DNA from: an uncultured Marvinbryantia sp.
GTDB taxonomy: Bacteria > Bacillota > Clostridia > Lachnospirales > Lachnospiraceae
Direction: 5' to 3'
Length of the DNA stretch: 59,707 bases
Assembly (NCBI RefSeq): GCF_905201705.1
Contig: NZ_CAJKOX010000029.1
Span: forward strand, 1 to 59,707
This document shows, piece by piece, positions 41,214 to 50,191 of this stretch (its first letter is position 1; each line of letters begins with the position of its first letter). The notes beneath the pieces were generated by a model. It saw nothing but the letters and a program-made list of their open reading frames with translations, was not told the DNA's origin and ran no database searches. Both the position numbers and the translations under genes were made by a program.

Positions 41214-42155
41214 TCATTCTGATTCATTTATATCACGCTTTCCCGCTCTGTTGGTACGCTCCTGGCAGACACCCGCGAAAAAAAATATTCCGCTTCCAAG
41301 CAGCGCCCCCGCCGTTCTTAAGATCGCCTGCCTTTTCTTTCCAACCGCAAAGCATCTGTGCCTGCCCTTTCCGGCACAGACAGCTTTTTTGAGCTCCTCG
41401 CAGCTCTGATAGCGGTCGTCCGGGTCCATCTTTGTACATTTCCATATGACCGCACACACATGTTCATCCAGCAGCTCCCAGTTTTTCGGGCACTGCACAT
41501 CCAGGCTTCCCGTAAGCAGAAACAAATATAAAACGCCGAGCGCATAAATATCCGCCCTTCCGTCCGTCTGGCGGTAGCCGTACTGCTCCGGCGCCGCCGT
41601 CGGCTTTGTGCCCACGAACACCGTATCCTGACGGATATCCTCCTTATATTCCCGCACCGTTCCCATATCGATCAGAAACAGATTTTTTTCTTTTGTGATC
41701 ACAATATTCTGCGGCTTGATATCCCGGTGGATCATGGAAGGCTTCTGCTGATGGAATTGTCCCACCATATCGCACAGCCTGCACAGGATTTCCCGCGCTT
41801 CCCTGGCATTAAACACCCCGCGCTTATTTACCCATTCCCATAAGGTGTCTCCCTCTATATATTCCCGAAGCAGATAGCCGGTGTCCGCCGCTTCCACGTA
41901 ATCCACATATTCCGGCAAAAAAGAAAAAGCGTGCTCCCGCAGCATTGCCGCGTCTTTTTTCAGAAGCTCCCTTTTATTTCCCGTTGCCGTTTTCAGCACG
42001 AACCGCCGTTTTTTTATATCCTCCACCAGATACACCCGCTGCATGTCGCTGTATGCCATGCAGGAAACCACTGCGACCCTTTTCGCCAGCGTATCCGGCA
42101 GTTTTATTTCCTGAGAATATATTTCCTCAAAACTCTTTCCCACGTCGTTTTCCAA
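41214..42155 (-). CDS. Membrane-anchored serine/threonine protein kinase
   Basis: A ~313-aa Hanks-type kinase: ATP lysine in FVLKTATG near residue 55, catalytic IHRDIKPQN at 142-150, DMG (for DFG) at 163-165, and APEQYGYRQTDGRADIYALG at 188-207. The glycine-rich loop is not recognisable. A single transmembrane helix lies near the C terminus (about 279-297) with a short outer tail. It is a paralogue of the kinase just upstream. The listed TTG start is poorly supported: GAGG is too close; the true start may be nearby. It lies 32 bp before the giant surface protein. Confidence 0.86.
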   Translation of the reverse strand: MENDVGKSFEEIYSQEIKLPDTLAKRVAVVSCMAYSDMQRVYLVEDIKKRRFVLKTATGNKRELLKKDAAMLREHAFSFLPEYVDYVEAADTGYLLREYIEGDTLWEWVNKRGVFNAREAREILCRLCDMVGQFHQQKPSMIHRDIKPQNIVITKEKNLFLIDMGTVREYKEDIRQDTVFVGTKPTAAPEQYGYRQTDGRADIYALGVLYLFLLTGSLDVQCPKNWELLDEHVCAVIWKCTKMDPDDRYQSCEELKKAVCAGKGRHRCFAVGKKRQAILRTAGALLGSGIFFFAGVCQERTNRAGKRDINESE

Positions 42156-42270
42156 GCCTCAATTTCTGTATAAATATAGATAGATTTAGTATATTTTGTT
42201 TTCCTGCCAATTTGGTATGCAGCTTGCAGACTTTTAGCAATTTTACCCCGGAATGCACTTTTTTATACAT

Positions 42271-42302
42271 AAAAAAACCCGGAAGCCTCTGCCTCCGGGT
42301 TC
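42271..42302 (-). terminator. Terminator after the kinase-LRR gene
   Basis: Minus-strand stem ACCCGGAGGC / GCTTCCGGGT followed by seven T, overlapping the stop region of the kinase-LRR gene. It should reduce transcription into the second kinase and surface-protein genes unless there is read-through or a separate promoter. Confidence 0.85.
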
Positions 42303-44223
42303 ACTGCCCATCCTCTATTTTCGAAACCGTCTCCAGCGTGAACCAGAGACTGTCCGCAATGCGTTCTATCTGCGGGCGCTGCGTCTCGTCACACTGCACC
42401 CACTGCAATTCCTTCAATTCATTCAATACGGAAAAATCCGTGATTTCCGTGTTGTCCAGACCAAGCTGCGTAAGCCCATCAAGACCTGTGAGCGGCGCGA
42501 TATCCGTCACCGCCGTGTTGTTGATCCCCAGGAAATAAAGCTCCGGGAAATTTTCAATTCCCTCCACGCTTTCAAGCCTGCCGCCGTAAAGATTAAGCTC
42601 CTCAAGCCCTGTCAGCGCAAGCAGCGGTGCAAGCGTTTCATTCTGATAGCCGTAAATGGTCAGCTTTGTCAGCTCCGTCAGCTCCCCGATCTTCTCCTCC
42701 AGCGCCTTCGACCAGCTGTGAAGCTGCAGCTTCTTCAGTGGAAGCTTCTGCAGGATTCCGGCGCTGTCCTCCGTGATCATGATAAGACACAGCTCTTCCA
42801 GCGGAAGCTCCGTCACCGGCGTCAGATCCGCAGGCTGCTCATTGCTCAGTCTTAAAATCCGCAGCGCCGTCATGTTCTCCATTTCCGCCAGATCCGTCAC
42901 CTGCGTTTCTTCTATATATAGCTCTTCCAGAGTCCTTCGTTTGGCAAGCGCGGAAATATCCCGTATCGGATTATCGCACAGGCTCACACTCACCAGCGGC
43001 AGTCCCTCAAGCGGCGTGATATCCGTGATCTCCTGCCTGTCCAGGATCAATGTCTGCAGATTCTTCATATAATGAAAATCCGAAAGATCCGCGATCGTTC
43101 CGCTGCCGTAAACCTCCTCGCCGCCGATCCGGTGGACGGCATCGTACTGCCAGTGCTGTTCGCCCTCCGCAAGGATCCGGTCTCCGCAGATACGCAGGCT
43201 CTTAATTCCGGCAAGCTCGGCTCTCGTGACCGTCTCCCCTTCCGCTTTTCCAAGCTGCCGGCGCACTGCCTGCCCCACCAGCTCCTCGCAAAACTGATAG
43301 GGAAGCCTTTCAAAATACAGCTTTCCGCAGATGCCCGCCGCCAGAAGCACTACGGCAAGCGCCGCAGCAGCCAGAAGCAGCTTTCTGAACGCAGACTTCT
43401 TCCCCGCGCGCTTCGCCCTGCCGCCGGATGCGGTCGTTTCCTGCACCGCCCTCTGAAGCTGCTCTGCAGACCCATAGCGCTCCTTGGGGTCCATCCGGGT
43501 ACACGTTTCGATGATATCGCGGCACTCTTTCGGCACACCGGACAGCACTTTTTCATTCTGCAGCTCCATGCTGCCCGTGAGCAGATACAGATAGATCACG
43601 CCCAGCGCATAAATATCCGTGCGGCAGTCGGTCTGGCGGTAGCCGTACTGCTCCGGCGCCGCCGTCTTTCTGGTTCCCATAAATTCCGTGTCGTAGGGCG
43701 CGCCCTCCCGGTACGCGCGCACGGTGCCAAGATCGATCAGAAACAGGTTTCCCTCCGGTGTCAGCACGATATTCTGCGGCTTGAAATCGCGGTGGATGAT
43801 CGGCGGATCACTGCGGTGAAGCTGCCCGGCGATCTCGCAGAGACGGCAGAGAAGCTTGCCTGCCCGCGCCGCATCAAAGACCTCTCCCCGCTCCACCAGC
43901 TCCCACAGGGTATCGCCCGGAATGTACGCGCGCTGCAGCCACCCGGCATCTTCCTCCTCATTCCACGACAAAAAGGCAGGCAGAAACGAAAAATGAAGTC
44001 GCTCCAGAAACTGTGCCTCTCTTTTGAGCGCTTCTTTTTGTTTTCCTTTTGCCCGCTTGATGATCGAGCGCGTTCCCTCCCGGTCTTCCAGGAGATATAC
44101 GCTCTGCTCCTCCCTCCAGGAGAGGCAGGAGACGATATGAAATTTGGCCCGCAGCTTTTCCGGCAGCTCCTGCTCCTGTATGTATGTTTCACGCAGCCGC
44201 TCTTCCTGCTCCGTTCTCTTCAT
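42301..44223 (-). CDS. Transmembrane serine/threonine kinase with extracellular leucine-rich repeats
   Basis: A 640-aa receptor-like protein. Cytosolic kinase (1-260): lysine in SIIKRAKG, HRDFKPQN at 144-151, DLG at 164-166, APEQYGYRQTDCRTDIYALG from 189; the glycine loop is not recognisable. Basic linker, transmembrane helix at 281-300, then an outer region with leucine-rich repeats from about 375 to 620, with internalin-like units such as LEGLPLVSVSLCDNPIRDIS and LTGLEELNLYG. The layout is like a plant receptor kinase inverted in order. It follows the HTH gene by 11 bp and is paralogous to the next kinase. Confidence 0.92.
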   Translation of the reverse strand: MKRTEQEERLRETYIQEQELPEKLRAKFHIVSCLSWREEQSVYLLEDREGTRSIIKRAKGKQKEALKREAQFLERLHFSFLPAFLSWNEEEDAGWLQRAYIPGDTLWELVERGEVFDAARAGKLLCRLCEIAGQLHRSDPPIIHRDFKPQNIVLTPEGNLFLIDLGTVRAYREGAPYDTEFMGTRKTAAPEQYGYRQTDCRTDIYALGVIYLYLLTGSMELQNEKVLSGVPKECRDIIETCTRMDPKERYGSAEQLQRAVQETTASGGRAKRAGKKSAFRKLLLAAAALAVVLLAAGICGKLYFERLPYQFCEELVGQAVRRQLGKAEGETVTRAELAGIKSLRICGDRILAEGEQHWQYDAVHRIGGEEVYGSGTIADLSDFHYMKNLQTLILDRQEITDITPLEGLPLVSVSLCDNPIRDISALAKRRTLEELYIEETQVTDLAEMENMTALRILRLSNEQPADLTPVTELPLEELCLIMITEDSAGILQKLPLKKLQLHSWSKALEEKIGELTELTKLTIYGYQNETLAPLLALTGLEELNLYGGRLESVEGIENFPELYFLGINNTAVTDIAPLTGLDGLTQLGLDNTEITDFSVLNELKELQWVQCDETQRPQIERIADSLWFTLETVSKIEDGQ

Positions 44224-44234
44224 ATCTCCATCCC

Positions 44235-44663
44235 TTATAACAGCTTTTTCTCGCCGTGCTCCTCCAGAAACAGATTGGTATATTCCAGTGATTTTTTCGT
44301 CTCGATGCAGCAGAGGATCGCCGCATCACGCTTGACCTTCGGATACAGCACGCCCTTTTCCGCCAGCGTCAGCAGCCGCTGTGTCTCGTCCACCGTCGCC
44401 TTCATAGCCAGACTGATACGCAGGATCACATCCCGTCCCGGTACGCGTTCGCCCTTCAACACCTGGTAGATAAACGGCTTGCTCAGGCAGGTGCGGATAA
44501 TAAGCTGCCCCGCCGTACAGTGATATTTCTCCATCAGCTGATTCAGATAATCCTCAAAGCGGATTCCCGGTATCGCATCCAGGCGCTTCTCAGAAAACTG
44601 TATGGGAGCCTCCTTGATCTGATTGATAATTTCATCCGTGGAGATCTGATTAAAATGTTCCAT
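44235..44663 (-). CDS. HTH regulator of the kinase block
   Basis: A 142-aa XRE-like protein: the helix-turn-helix lies in the CTAGQLIIRTCLSKPFIYQVLKGERVPGRDVILRISLAM stretch read as SKPFIYQVLKGERVPGRD. It starts the operon, 11 bp before the kinase-LRR gene. ATG 44663 follows GGAG by 5 bases; a TTG at 44693 after GAGGGG is also possible and would add ten residues. It could be a phosphorylation target of the kinases; that is inference. Confidence 0.8.
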   Translation of the reverse strand: MEHFNQISTDEIINQIKEAPIQFSEKRLDAIPGIRFEDYLNQLMEKYHCTAGQLIIRTCLSKPFIYQVLKGERVPGRDVILRISLAMKATVDETQRLLTLAEKGVLYPKVKRDAAILCCIETKKSLEYTNLFLEEHGEKKLL

Positions 44664-44726
44664 ATCTTCTCCGTTTTTGCTGTCGAATATCAAGCAACCA
44701 CCCCTCTTTTTCAGAATAATATCATT

Positions 44727-44755
44727 AGCATACCATTTATTGAGGGAGTTCGCAA
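44727..44755 (-). promoter_or_regulatory. Promoter of the HTH-kinase operon
   Basis: Minus-strand -35 TTGCGA (44755-44750), 17-bp spacer, -10 TATGCT (44732-44727), about 65 bp before the ATG of the HTH gene. Moderate match to consensus. Confidence 0.65.
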
Positions 44756-44800
44756 CGAAAGATTGCCGATATATTACATTTTTTGTCTGCTTTTAGAATA

Positions 44801-44859
44801 CAGAATATTCTGCTCCGCTTATTTTTATGCATTTTTTATAAAAATTCACTGCGGAGCAG
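44801..44859. repeat. Long AT-looped inverted repeat between DUF1540 and HTH genes
   Basis: Arms CTGCTCCGC (44810-44818) and GCGGAGCAG (44851-44859) enclose a further TTTTTAT/ATAAAAA pairing; CAGAATATTCTG (44801-44812) is an overlapping perfect palindrome. There is no proper T-run, so it may be a weak terminator of the DUF1540 gene or a binding site. Confidence 0.6.
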
Positions 44860-44887
44860 AAAACTGCTGTTACATGTTTTTTAAGTC

Positions 44888-45205
44888 TTATTCTTTATCA
44901 AAGGTGCTGCACTCCGTCTGACGGCACTGACAGGCGGATGACCCGGCTATTGCGATCTTTTCCGCATAACATTTTTCCTCTCTATTGTAACGGCAATTGC
45001 ACGCTGTGCAGTCTACCAGGATCTTCCCGGACGACTCTCCGGCAAAGTTTTTCGCCGTCATCTCCCCGTTGTCCTCACGGAAACTGGAGCAGCACGTCTC
45101 GGACGGTTCCTGCGCATGGTTGCCCTCCACCAGGATATCGCCCTTCTGGCAATAGTGGTCGTCATTATAGATACATTTTACCGCTGAACATGATAAAAAC
45201 GGCAT
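44888..45205 (-). CDS. DUF1540 cysteine-rich protein (two domains)
   Basis: A 105-aa protein with two DUF1540-type cysteine clusters: CSAVKCIYNDDHYCQKG near residue 5 and CTACNCRYNREEKCYAEKI near residue 65, each with later cysteines. Such small proteins are frequent in Clostridia, presumably metal-binding, function unknown. ATG 45205 follows AAGGAGGT. Confidence 0.88.
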   Translation of the reverse strand: MPFLSCSAVKCIYNDDHYCQKGDILVEGNHAQEPSETCCSSFREDNGEMTAKNFAGESSGKILVDCTACNCRYNREEKCYAEKIAIAGSSACQCRQTECSTFDKE

Positions 45206-45288
45206 GGTACTACCTCCTTTTGCAAATATAAGTTTACAGAGGTAGTATCTGCCGTTCTTTTTCTTTTTATGCAATTATTTTGCTTTCG

Positions 45289-46458
45289 CTATCCCACAGC
45301 CGGGAACCAGCCCTCATCCGCGCATTTTCCAAGATCCCAGCTGTCCCAGCCGATCCATTCCGGTTCGTTTACCGTGTCAAGCAGCAGCTTATAGCTCCAG
45401 TAAAAATAACCGGCCCCCTGCTGCCACGCCGTAAGCTGCGCGTCCGCGAGCTGACGGTACAGCAAACGCTTTTCACCCGCATCCAGCGTCTCCTCGTTCT
45501 TTGCGTAATCCATTCCGTTTAAAACACTCTGTCCGCCCCTGGTATCCACGCCAGTCGCAAAGCTGTTAAACAGGCACCACTCTCCGCAGATAACGTCCAC
45601 ATATTCCTGCACTTCAGCAATATCCTTTGCACACACCTCCCGGATGTATGCAAGGTATCCGTCCGGTGTCTGCTCACAGCCCTCCATTTCCGCAAGCATC
45701 AGATATTGATGCGTGTCCAGCATTACGTTTTCAAATTTTTCCTCCGCAAAAAATTCCTTCCAGTCCTTCAGACGGAACGCATCGTGGAAGATCACATATT
45801 TATCCTCCGCCAGATGCGGGTGAATGCGGCTATACGCATCCCGGTAAAAGCCGCGCAGAAACTCCATCGTGTTCGGCGCGCTTCCCGCCGCAAGCGCTGT
45901 GTCGACCGCCGGATAGCGCTTCTGCACATTCATTTCCGACCACATCGGCTCCGTGATCGGCTCGTTGACCGGCGTAATTCCAAGCAATCCCTTTCTGTGT
46001 CCATAGCGCCGGGCAAGCTTTTCCAGCACGTTCAGCACAAATTCCACTTCCTCCGGAAGCTGGCTCCAGCGGCACACGCCGCTCAGACCGCCGTTGTCAA
46101 ACCCATTCTGGCTCATCGGCACAGTATGCAGATCGATCAGCACGCCCAGCCCATACTTTTCCGCCCAGGAAAACGCCTTGTCAAGCTCCTCGATACAGCC
46201 GATAAACGGCGGACGGTCTCCAAAAATAAAGTACGGAACCGGAATCCGCACCGCGTTCAGCCCGATCCTTCTGATCGCTGCAAAATCGCGCTCCGTGATA
46301 TATTCGCTGCGGTGGATCTTAATCCGCGCCTCATATACCTCCGGCGAAAGCTGCGTCGGCAGGTAATATTCATCCTCCGCCGTCGTCCCCGCAAACAGCG
46401 CCGGACTCATCCATTTTTCCAGCACAAGCCAGTTGCCAAGATTTACTCCTTTTATCAT
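45289..46458 (-). CDS. Glycoside hydrolase family 5 enzyme (exo-beta-glucanase-like)
   Basis: A 389-aa intracellular (no signal peptide) beta-glucanase-type enzyme. The N terminus KGVNLGNWLVLEKWM, then the catalytic acid site GITPVNEPI near residue 160 and the nucleophile region VICGEWCLF near residue 290, follow the GH5 pattern of fungal exo-1,3-beta-glucanases. It would cleave imported beta-glucan fragments. A divergent AraC regulator begins 154 bp away and probably controls it. Confidence 0.88.
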   Translation of the reverse strand: MIKGVNLGNWLVLEKWMSPALFAGTTAEDEYYLPTQLSPEVYEARIKIHRSEYITERDFAAIRRIGLNAVRIPVPYFIFGDRPPFIGCIEELDKAFSWAEKYGLGVLIDLHTVPMSQNGFDNGGLSGVCRWSQLPEEVEFVLNVLEKLARRYGHRKGLLGITPVNEPITEPMWSEMNVQKRYPAVDTALAAGSAPNTMEFLRGFYRDAYSRIHPHLAEDKYVIFHDAFRLKDWKEFFAEEKFENVMLDTHQYLMLAEMEGCEQTPDGYLAYIREVCAKDIAEVQEYVDVICGEWCLFNSFATGVDTRGGQSVLNGMDYAKNEETLDAGEKRLLYRQLADAQLTAWQQGAGYFYWSYKLLLDTVNEPEWIGWDSWDLGKCADEGWFPAVG

Positions 46459-46520
46459 TTTCCCGTGTCCTCCTTTGCTTTATGCTGTAAATTTTACACG
46501 GTCATCTGCATATTTTATAT

Positions 46521-46567
46521 CATATTTCTCGGCACTATATTATATTTCTCAGAAAATATGTTATAAT
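46521..46567 (+). promoter_or_regulatory. Divergent promoter region with AraC-type direct repeats
   Basis: CATATTTCTC (46521-46530) and TATATTTCTC (46541-46550) are direct repeats exactly 20 bp apart, upstream of a good -10 TATAAT (46562-46567) that lacks a consensus -35. This is the usual plan of an AraC-activated promoter. The site also lies between the divergent GH5 and araC genes. Confidence 0.65.
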
Positions 46568-46611
46568 CATCCTGCACGTATCACACGAATATCAGCGAAA
46601 GGAGACTTTCT

Positions 46612-47820
46612 ATGAATCACATTGCTCTGATGGATTACCTGTCTCGCCAGTTTCATACAATTGTGCGTCATTTTGATGAAAATGATAAAGAAACAAACTG
46701 CGCAAATGCCAGACCGGATTTTCACGATGCATCACTCTTTGCGGAGGTTTTCGCCTTCTGCCGGGAGCTTCCCGATGCACTGCCGCTGCTTTTTGACGTA
46801 AATTCCGCCTTCTGTTACGGCTGGGTGCCGGACTGCGATGGTTCCTATCTCATTGGACCTGTGCGCCTTTCCCCGCCGGTTTCTTTGGCCAGCAGCTTAA
46901 GGACGGCTCCCGCAGAGGATGAATTTCACGCCAAAACCGCCGTCTGCGGCTTTCAGGAGCTGCTCTCTGCCGCGCTCCTCGTCTACAATCTGTACCATGC
47001 CAAAGAACTGACGCAGGCGGACTTCATCTGCCGCTGCTGCCTGCCCGCGGACGCCGCGTCCCTGCCCATGCAGCTTTATTCTGAAATCGTTTTTGAAAAC
47101 CAGGAATGCGGACAGAAGCACAATCCATACGACCAGGAGCTGCGCGAGCAGAAAAGCATCGAGCTTGGAGAGCCGGAGCTGCTGAAAAAAAGTCTGGAGG
47201 AAGATTATATCGGGCAGCTTGGTACGCTCTCAAAAGATCCTCTGCAAAATGAAAAATATCTCGCCGCCGTCGTTCTCACGCTCGCAAGCCGCTCCGCCAT
47301 ACGCGGAGGACTTATGCCGGAGGTGGCTTTTTCCCTGCAGGATTCCTATATGCAGGAAATCGACGGATGCCGGGACGCGCCCCGGATTTCGCAGCTGATC
47401 CGCCATGCGGAATTTACCTTCGCCGACATGGTGCGGGAGCAGAAGAAGCTGTGCACCGGGATCCGGGCAAAAGAAAATCCCTACATCGGGCGATGTAAGG
47501 ATTATATCTTTTCCCACCTGCATGACCGGCTCACGGTAGCAGACATTGCCGGGAGCCTTGCCCTGAATGCCAACTATCTCTCGGAGCTGTTCCACGCCTG
47601 TGAAGGGATTACCTTAAAAAACTACATCCGGCATGAGAAGGTAAAGCTGGCGAAAAACCTGCTCACCTACTCTGGCTACACCTACAGCGAGATTGCCGCA
47701 TATCTTGGCTTTTCCTCGCAGAGCCACCTCGGAAAGGTTTTCCGACAGACCACCGGCTGCACCCTGAGCCAGTACCGGAAGGAATACGGCTCGCCGCAGT
47801 TTATCCGCGATGCGCCGTGA
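46612..47820 (+). CDS. AraC-family transcriptional regulator
   Basis: A 402-aa protein with a long N-terminal sensing region and a C-terminal double helix-turn-helix: RLTVADIAGSLALNANYLSELFHACEG and SYTYSEIAAYLGFSSQSHLGKVF-like (here TYSEIAAYLGFSSQSHL), ending TLSQYRKEYG. Start follows AAGGAG. Divergent from the GH5 gene, so a sugar-responsive regulator of it is likely. It ends 2 bp from the convergent thrS end. Confidence 0.92.
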   Translation: MNHIALMDYLSRQFHTIVRHFDENDKETNCANARPDFHDASLFAEVFAFCRELPDALPLLFDVNSAFCYGWVPDCDGSYLIGPVRLSPPVSLASSLRTAPAEDEFHAKTAVCGFQELLSAALLVYNLYHAKELTQADFICRCCLPADAASLPMQLYSEIVFENQECGQKHNPYDQELREQKSIELGEPELLKKSLEEDYIGQLGTLSKDPLQNEKYLAAVVLTLASRSAIRGGLMPEVAFSLQDSYMQEIDGCRDAPRISQLIRHAEFTFADMVREQKKLCTGIRAKENPYIGRCKDYIFSHLHDRLTVADIAGSLALNANYLSELFHACEGITLKNYIRHEKVKLAKNLLTYSGYTYSEIAAYLGFSSQSHLGKVFRQTTGCTLSQYRKEYGSPQFIRDAP

Positions 47821-47822
47821 GG

Positions 47823-49748
47823 CTACTCTTCTACCTCTACCTTGCGCATCTCTCTGGTGCGGATTTCTTCTTTGATCGCCGCGATAAAGCCATCGAGGTC
47901 CTTCTGTCCCTCGTCGCCGAGGAAACGGCTTCTCACGGAAACCTTGCCCTCTTCCTCTTCCTTCGCGCCGACTACCAGCATGTACGGTACCTTCGCCAGA
48001 CGCGCCTCGCGGATCTTGTAGCCGATCTTTTCCGCGCGGGTATCCACGCTGGAGCGGATGCCGTTTTCGGTAAGCGCTGCATTTACTTTATCTGCATAGT
48101 CCAGATACTTGTCGGAGATCGGCAGCACACGCACCTGCTCCGGCGACAGCCAGGTCGGGAACGCGCCCGCAAAATGTTCGATCAGAATACCGATAAAACG
48201 CTCGATGGAGCCGAACGCCACGCGATGGATCATGATCGGGCGGTGCTTCTCTCCGTCTGCACCGATATATTCGCAGTTAAAGCGGAGCGGGAGCTGGAAA
48301 TCAAGCTGGATGGTTCCGCACTGCCAGGTTCTTCCGATGGAATCCTCCAGATGGAAGTCGATCTTCGGACCATAGAAGGCGCCGTCACCCTCATTTACCA
48401 CGTAATCCAGCCCCAGGTCGTCCAGCGCGCTGCGCAGACCGTCGGTCGCCATCTCCCAGTCCTCATCACTGCCCATAGAATCCTCCGGGCGCGTGGAAAG
48501 CTCCACATGATATTTAAAACCGAAAAGCTGGTAAACCTCATCGATCAGCTTCACAACGCCCTTGATCTCGTCGCGGATCTGCTCCGGCATCATAAAGATG
48601 TGCGCATCGTCCTGATTGAAGCAGCGCACACGCATCAGGCCATGGAGCTGGCCGGATTTCTCGTGACGGTGTACCAGACCGATCTCACCCATGCGCAGCG
48701 GCAGGTCACGGTAGGAGCGCGGCTCCGACTGGTAAACAAGAATGCCGCCCGGACAGTTCATCGGCTTGATTGCAAAATCAGTGTCGTCGATGACGGTCGT
48801 ATACATATTTTCCCGATAGTGATCCCAGTGTCCGGAGGTCTCCCAGAGCTGGCGGTTCAGCATGATCGGCGTGGAAATCTCCACATAACCGGCCTTCGTG
48901 TGGATCTCTCTCCAGTAATCGAGCAGGGTATTTTTCAAGATCATGCCCTTCGGAAGGAAGAACGGGAAGCCCGGTCCCTCGTCGCGCATCATAAACAGGC
49001 CAAGCTGCTTGCCGAGCTTTCTGTGATCGCGCTTCTTCGCCTCCTCCATGCGGGTAATATATTCGTCAAGATCCGCCTTCTTTGTGAAGGAGGTTCCGTA
49101 AATTCTGGTGAGCATCTTGTTTTTCTCGCTGCCTCTCCAGTAAGCGCCCGCCAGACTTGTCAGCTTGAACGCCTTTACCGGCTTCGTGCTCATCAGATGC
49201 GGCCCGGCACAGAGATCCACAAACTCACCCTGCTGATAAAAGCTGATCTCGGCGTCCTCCGGCAGATCCTCGATCAGCTCTACCTTGTACGGTTCGTTCT
49301 TTTCTTTAAAATATGCGATCGCCTCTTCGCGCGGCTTCGTAAAGCGTGTGATCGGCAGCGCCTCCTTCACGATCTTCTTCATCTCCGCCTCGATCTTTTC
49401 CAGATCCTCCGCAGTCATCGGCGTGTCGCTGTCAATATCGTAGTAAAAACCATCCGCGATCGACGGACCGATCGCCAGCTTCACCTCCGGGTACAGACGC
49501 TTGATCGCCTGCGCCATAATATGTGATGTTGTATGACGAAAAGCGCCTGCACCCTCCGGGCTGTCAAAGGTAAGAATATTCAGCTCGCAATCCTTATCGA
49601 TCACGGTGCGCAGATCCTCCACCTCACCGTTCACCTCGCCAGCCGTCGCCACTCGTGCAAGCCCCTCGCTGATATCCGAGGCAATGTCCAGAATCGACAT
49701 CGGCTGCTGGTACTCTTTTTTCGAACCATCCTTCAATGTGATAATCAT
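47823..49748 (-). CDS. thrS: Threonyl-tRNA synthetase
   Basis: A 641-aa class II synthetase. Order: N-terminal TGS domain (residues 1-62), editing domain with HTTSHIMAQAIKRL near residue 75, catalytic core with KPMNCPGGILVY near residue 333 (zinc cysteine) and RVAFGSIERFIGILIEHF near residue 520, and anticodon-binding C terminus. Length is normal. A T-box leader controls it. Confidence 0.98.
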   Translation of the reverse strand: MIITLKDGSKKEYQQPMSILDIASDISEGLARVATAGEVNGEVEDLRTVIDKDCELNILTFDSPEGAGAFRHTTSHIMAQAIKRLYPEVKLAIGPSIADGFYYDIDSDTPMTAEDLEKIEAEMKKIVKEALPITRFTKPREEAIAYFKEKNEPYKVELIEDLPEDAEISFYQQGEFVDLCAGPHLMSTKPVKAFKLTSLAGAYWRGSEKNKMLTRIYGTSFTKKADLDEYITRMEEAKKRDHRKLGKQLGLFMMRDEGPGFPFFLPKGMILKNTLLDYWREIHTKAGYVEISTPIMLNRQLWETSGHWDHYRENMYTTVIDDTDFAIKPMNCPGGILVYQSEPRSYRDLPLRMGEIGLVHRHEKSGQLHGLMRVRCFNQDDAHIFMMPEQIRDEIKGVVKLIDEVYQLFGFKYHVELSTRPEDSMGSDEDWEMATDGLRSALDDLGLDYVVNEGDGAFYGPKIDFHLEDSIGRTWQCGTIQLDFQLPLRFNCEYIGADGEKHRPIMIHRVAFGSIERFIGILIEHFAGAFPTWLSPEQVRVLPISDKYLDYADKVNAALTENGIRSSVDTRAEKIGYKIREARLAKVPYMLVVGAKEEEEGKVSVRSRFLGDEGQKDLDGFIAAIKEEIRTREMRKVEVEE

Positions 49749-49898
49749 AGTCTTTTCTCCTTTTTTAATATTCGCGTGCGCATCCTGCGGCGGATTTCTG
49801 CTGTGTGGATCCAGGTGACGGCAGGCTTACCGCAGACACCCACAAAACCTGCTGCCGGAAGCCCCTTTCGAATGCATGACAGATCAAATCCGACGAAT

Positions 49899-49941
49899 CA
49901 AAAACCGCCCCCTGCAATTAAACACTAACTGCAAGGGACGG
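49899..49941 (-). terminator. T-box terminator of thrS
   Basis: Minus-strand stem CCGTCCCTTGCA / TGCAGGGGGCGG followed by TTTTT (49904-49899). It competes with the T-box antiterminator. Confidence 0.9.
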
Positions 49942-50155
49942 GCAATTTACATTACTCGCGGTTCCACCCTGTTTGCTTCCGCACTCTGTGCGGCAAAACC
50001 ACTCATTCTGATGATAACGGAATCACCGTGCCGTATTGAGGCCGCTCGGAGGTGGTCTTCAAATGCTTTCCTACAGGATGCTTCCACCTTTTCGCACCCC
50101 TCTCTGAGAATTCCGGCATTCTACTCTTCTCGTCTGCGCGTTCGCTTATCTTCTT
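49942..50155 (-). promoter_or_regulatory. T-box riboswitch (threonine)
   Basis: The minus strand carries the T-box core TGGAACCGCG (49966-49957), a Stem I region with AGAGAGGGG and the AGTA/GAA specifier-loop arrangement, and two successive ACC triplets at 50056-50051, the Thr specifier. It senses uncharged tRNA-Thr and switches the terminator at 49899-49941. Its gene thrS follows. Confidence 0.95.
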
Positions 50156-50160
50156 CTGAT

Positions 50161-50188
50161 ATTATCGCACTTTGCCGCTGTTTGTCAA
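50161..50188 (-). promoter_or_regulatory. thrS promoter
   Basis: Minus-strand -35 TTGACA (50188-50183), 16-bp spacer, -10 GATAAT (50166-50161), immediately before the T-box leader and directly after the end of the nucleotidyltransferase remnant. Confidence 0.8.
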
Positions 50189-50191
50189 CAC

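Noticed and set aside
47817..49526. A 569-codon plus-strand frame opposite thrS
   Set aside because: Antisense shadow of thrS, which is unmistakable on the minus strand.
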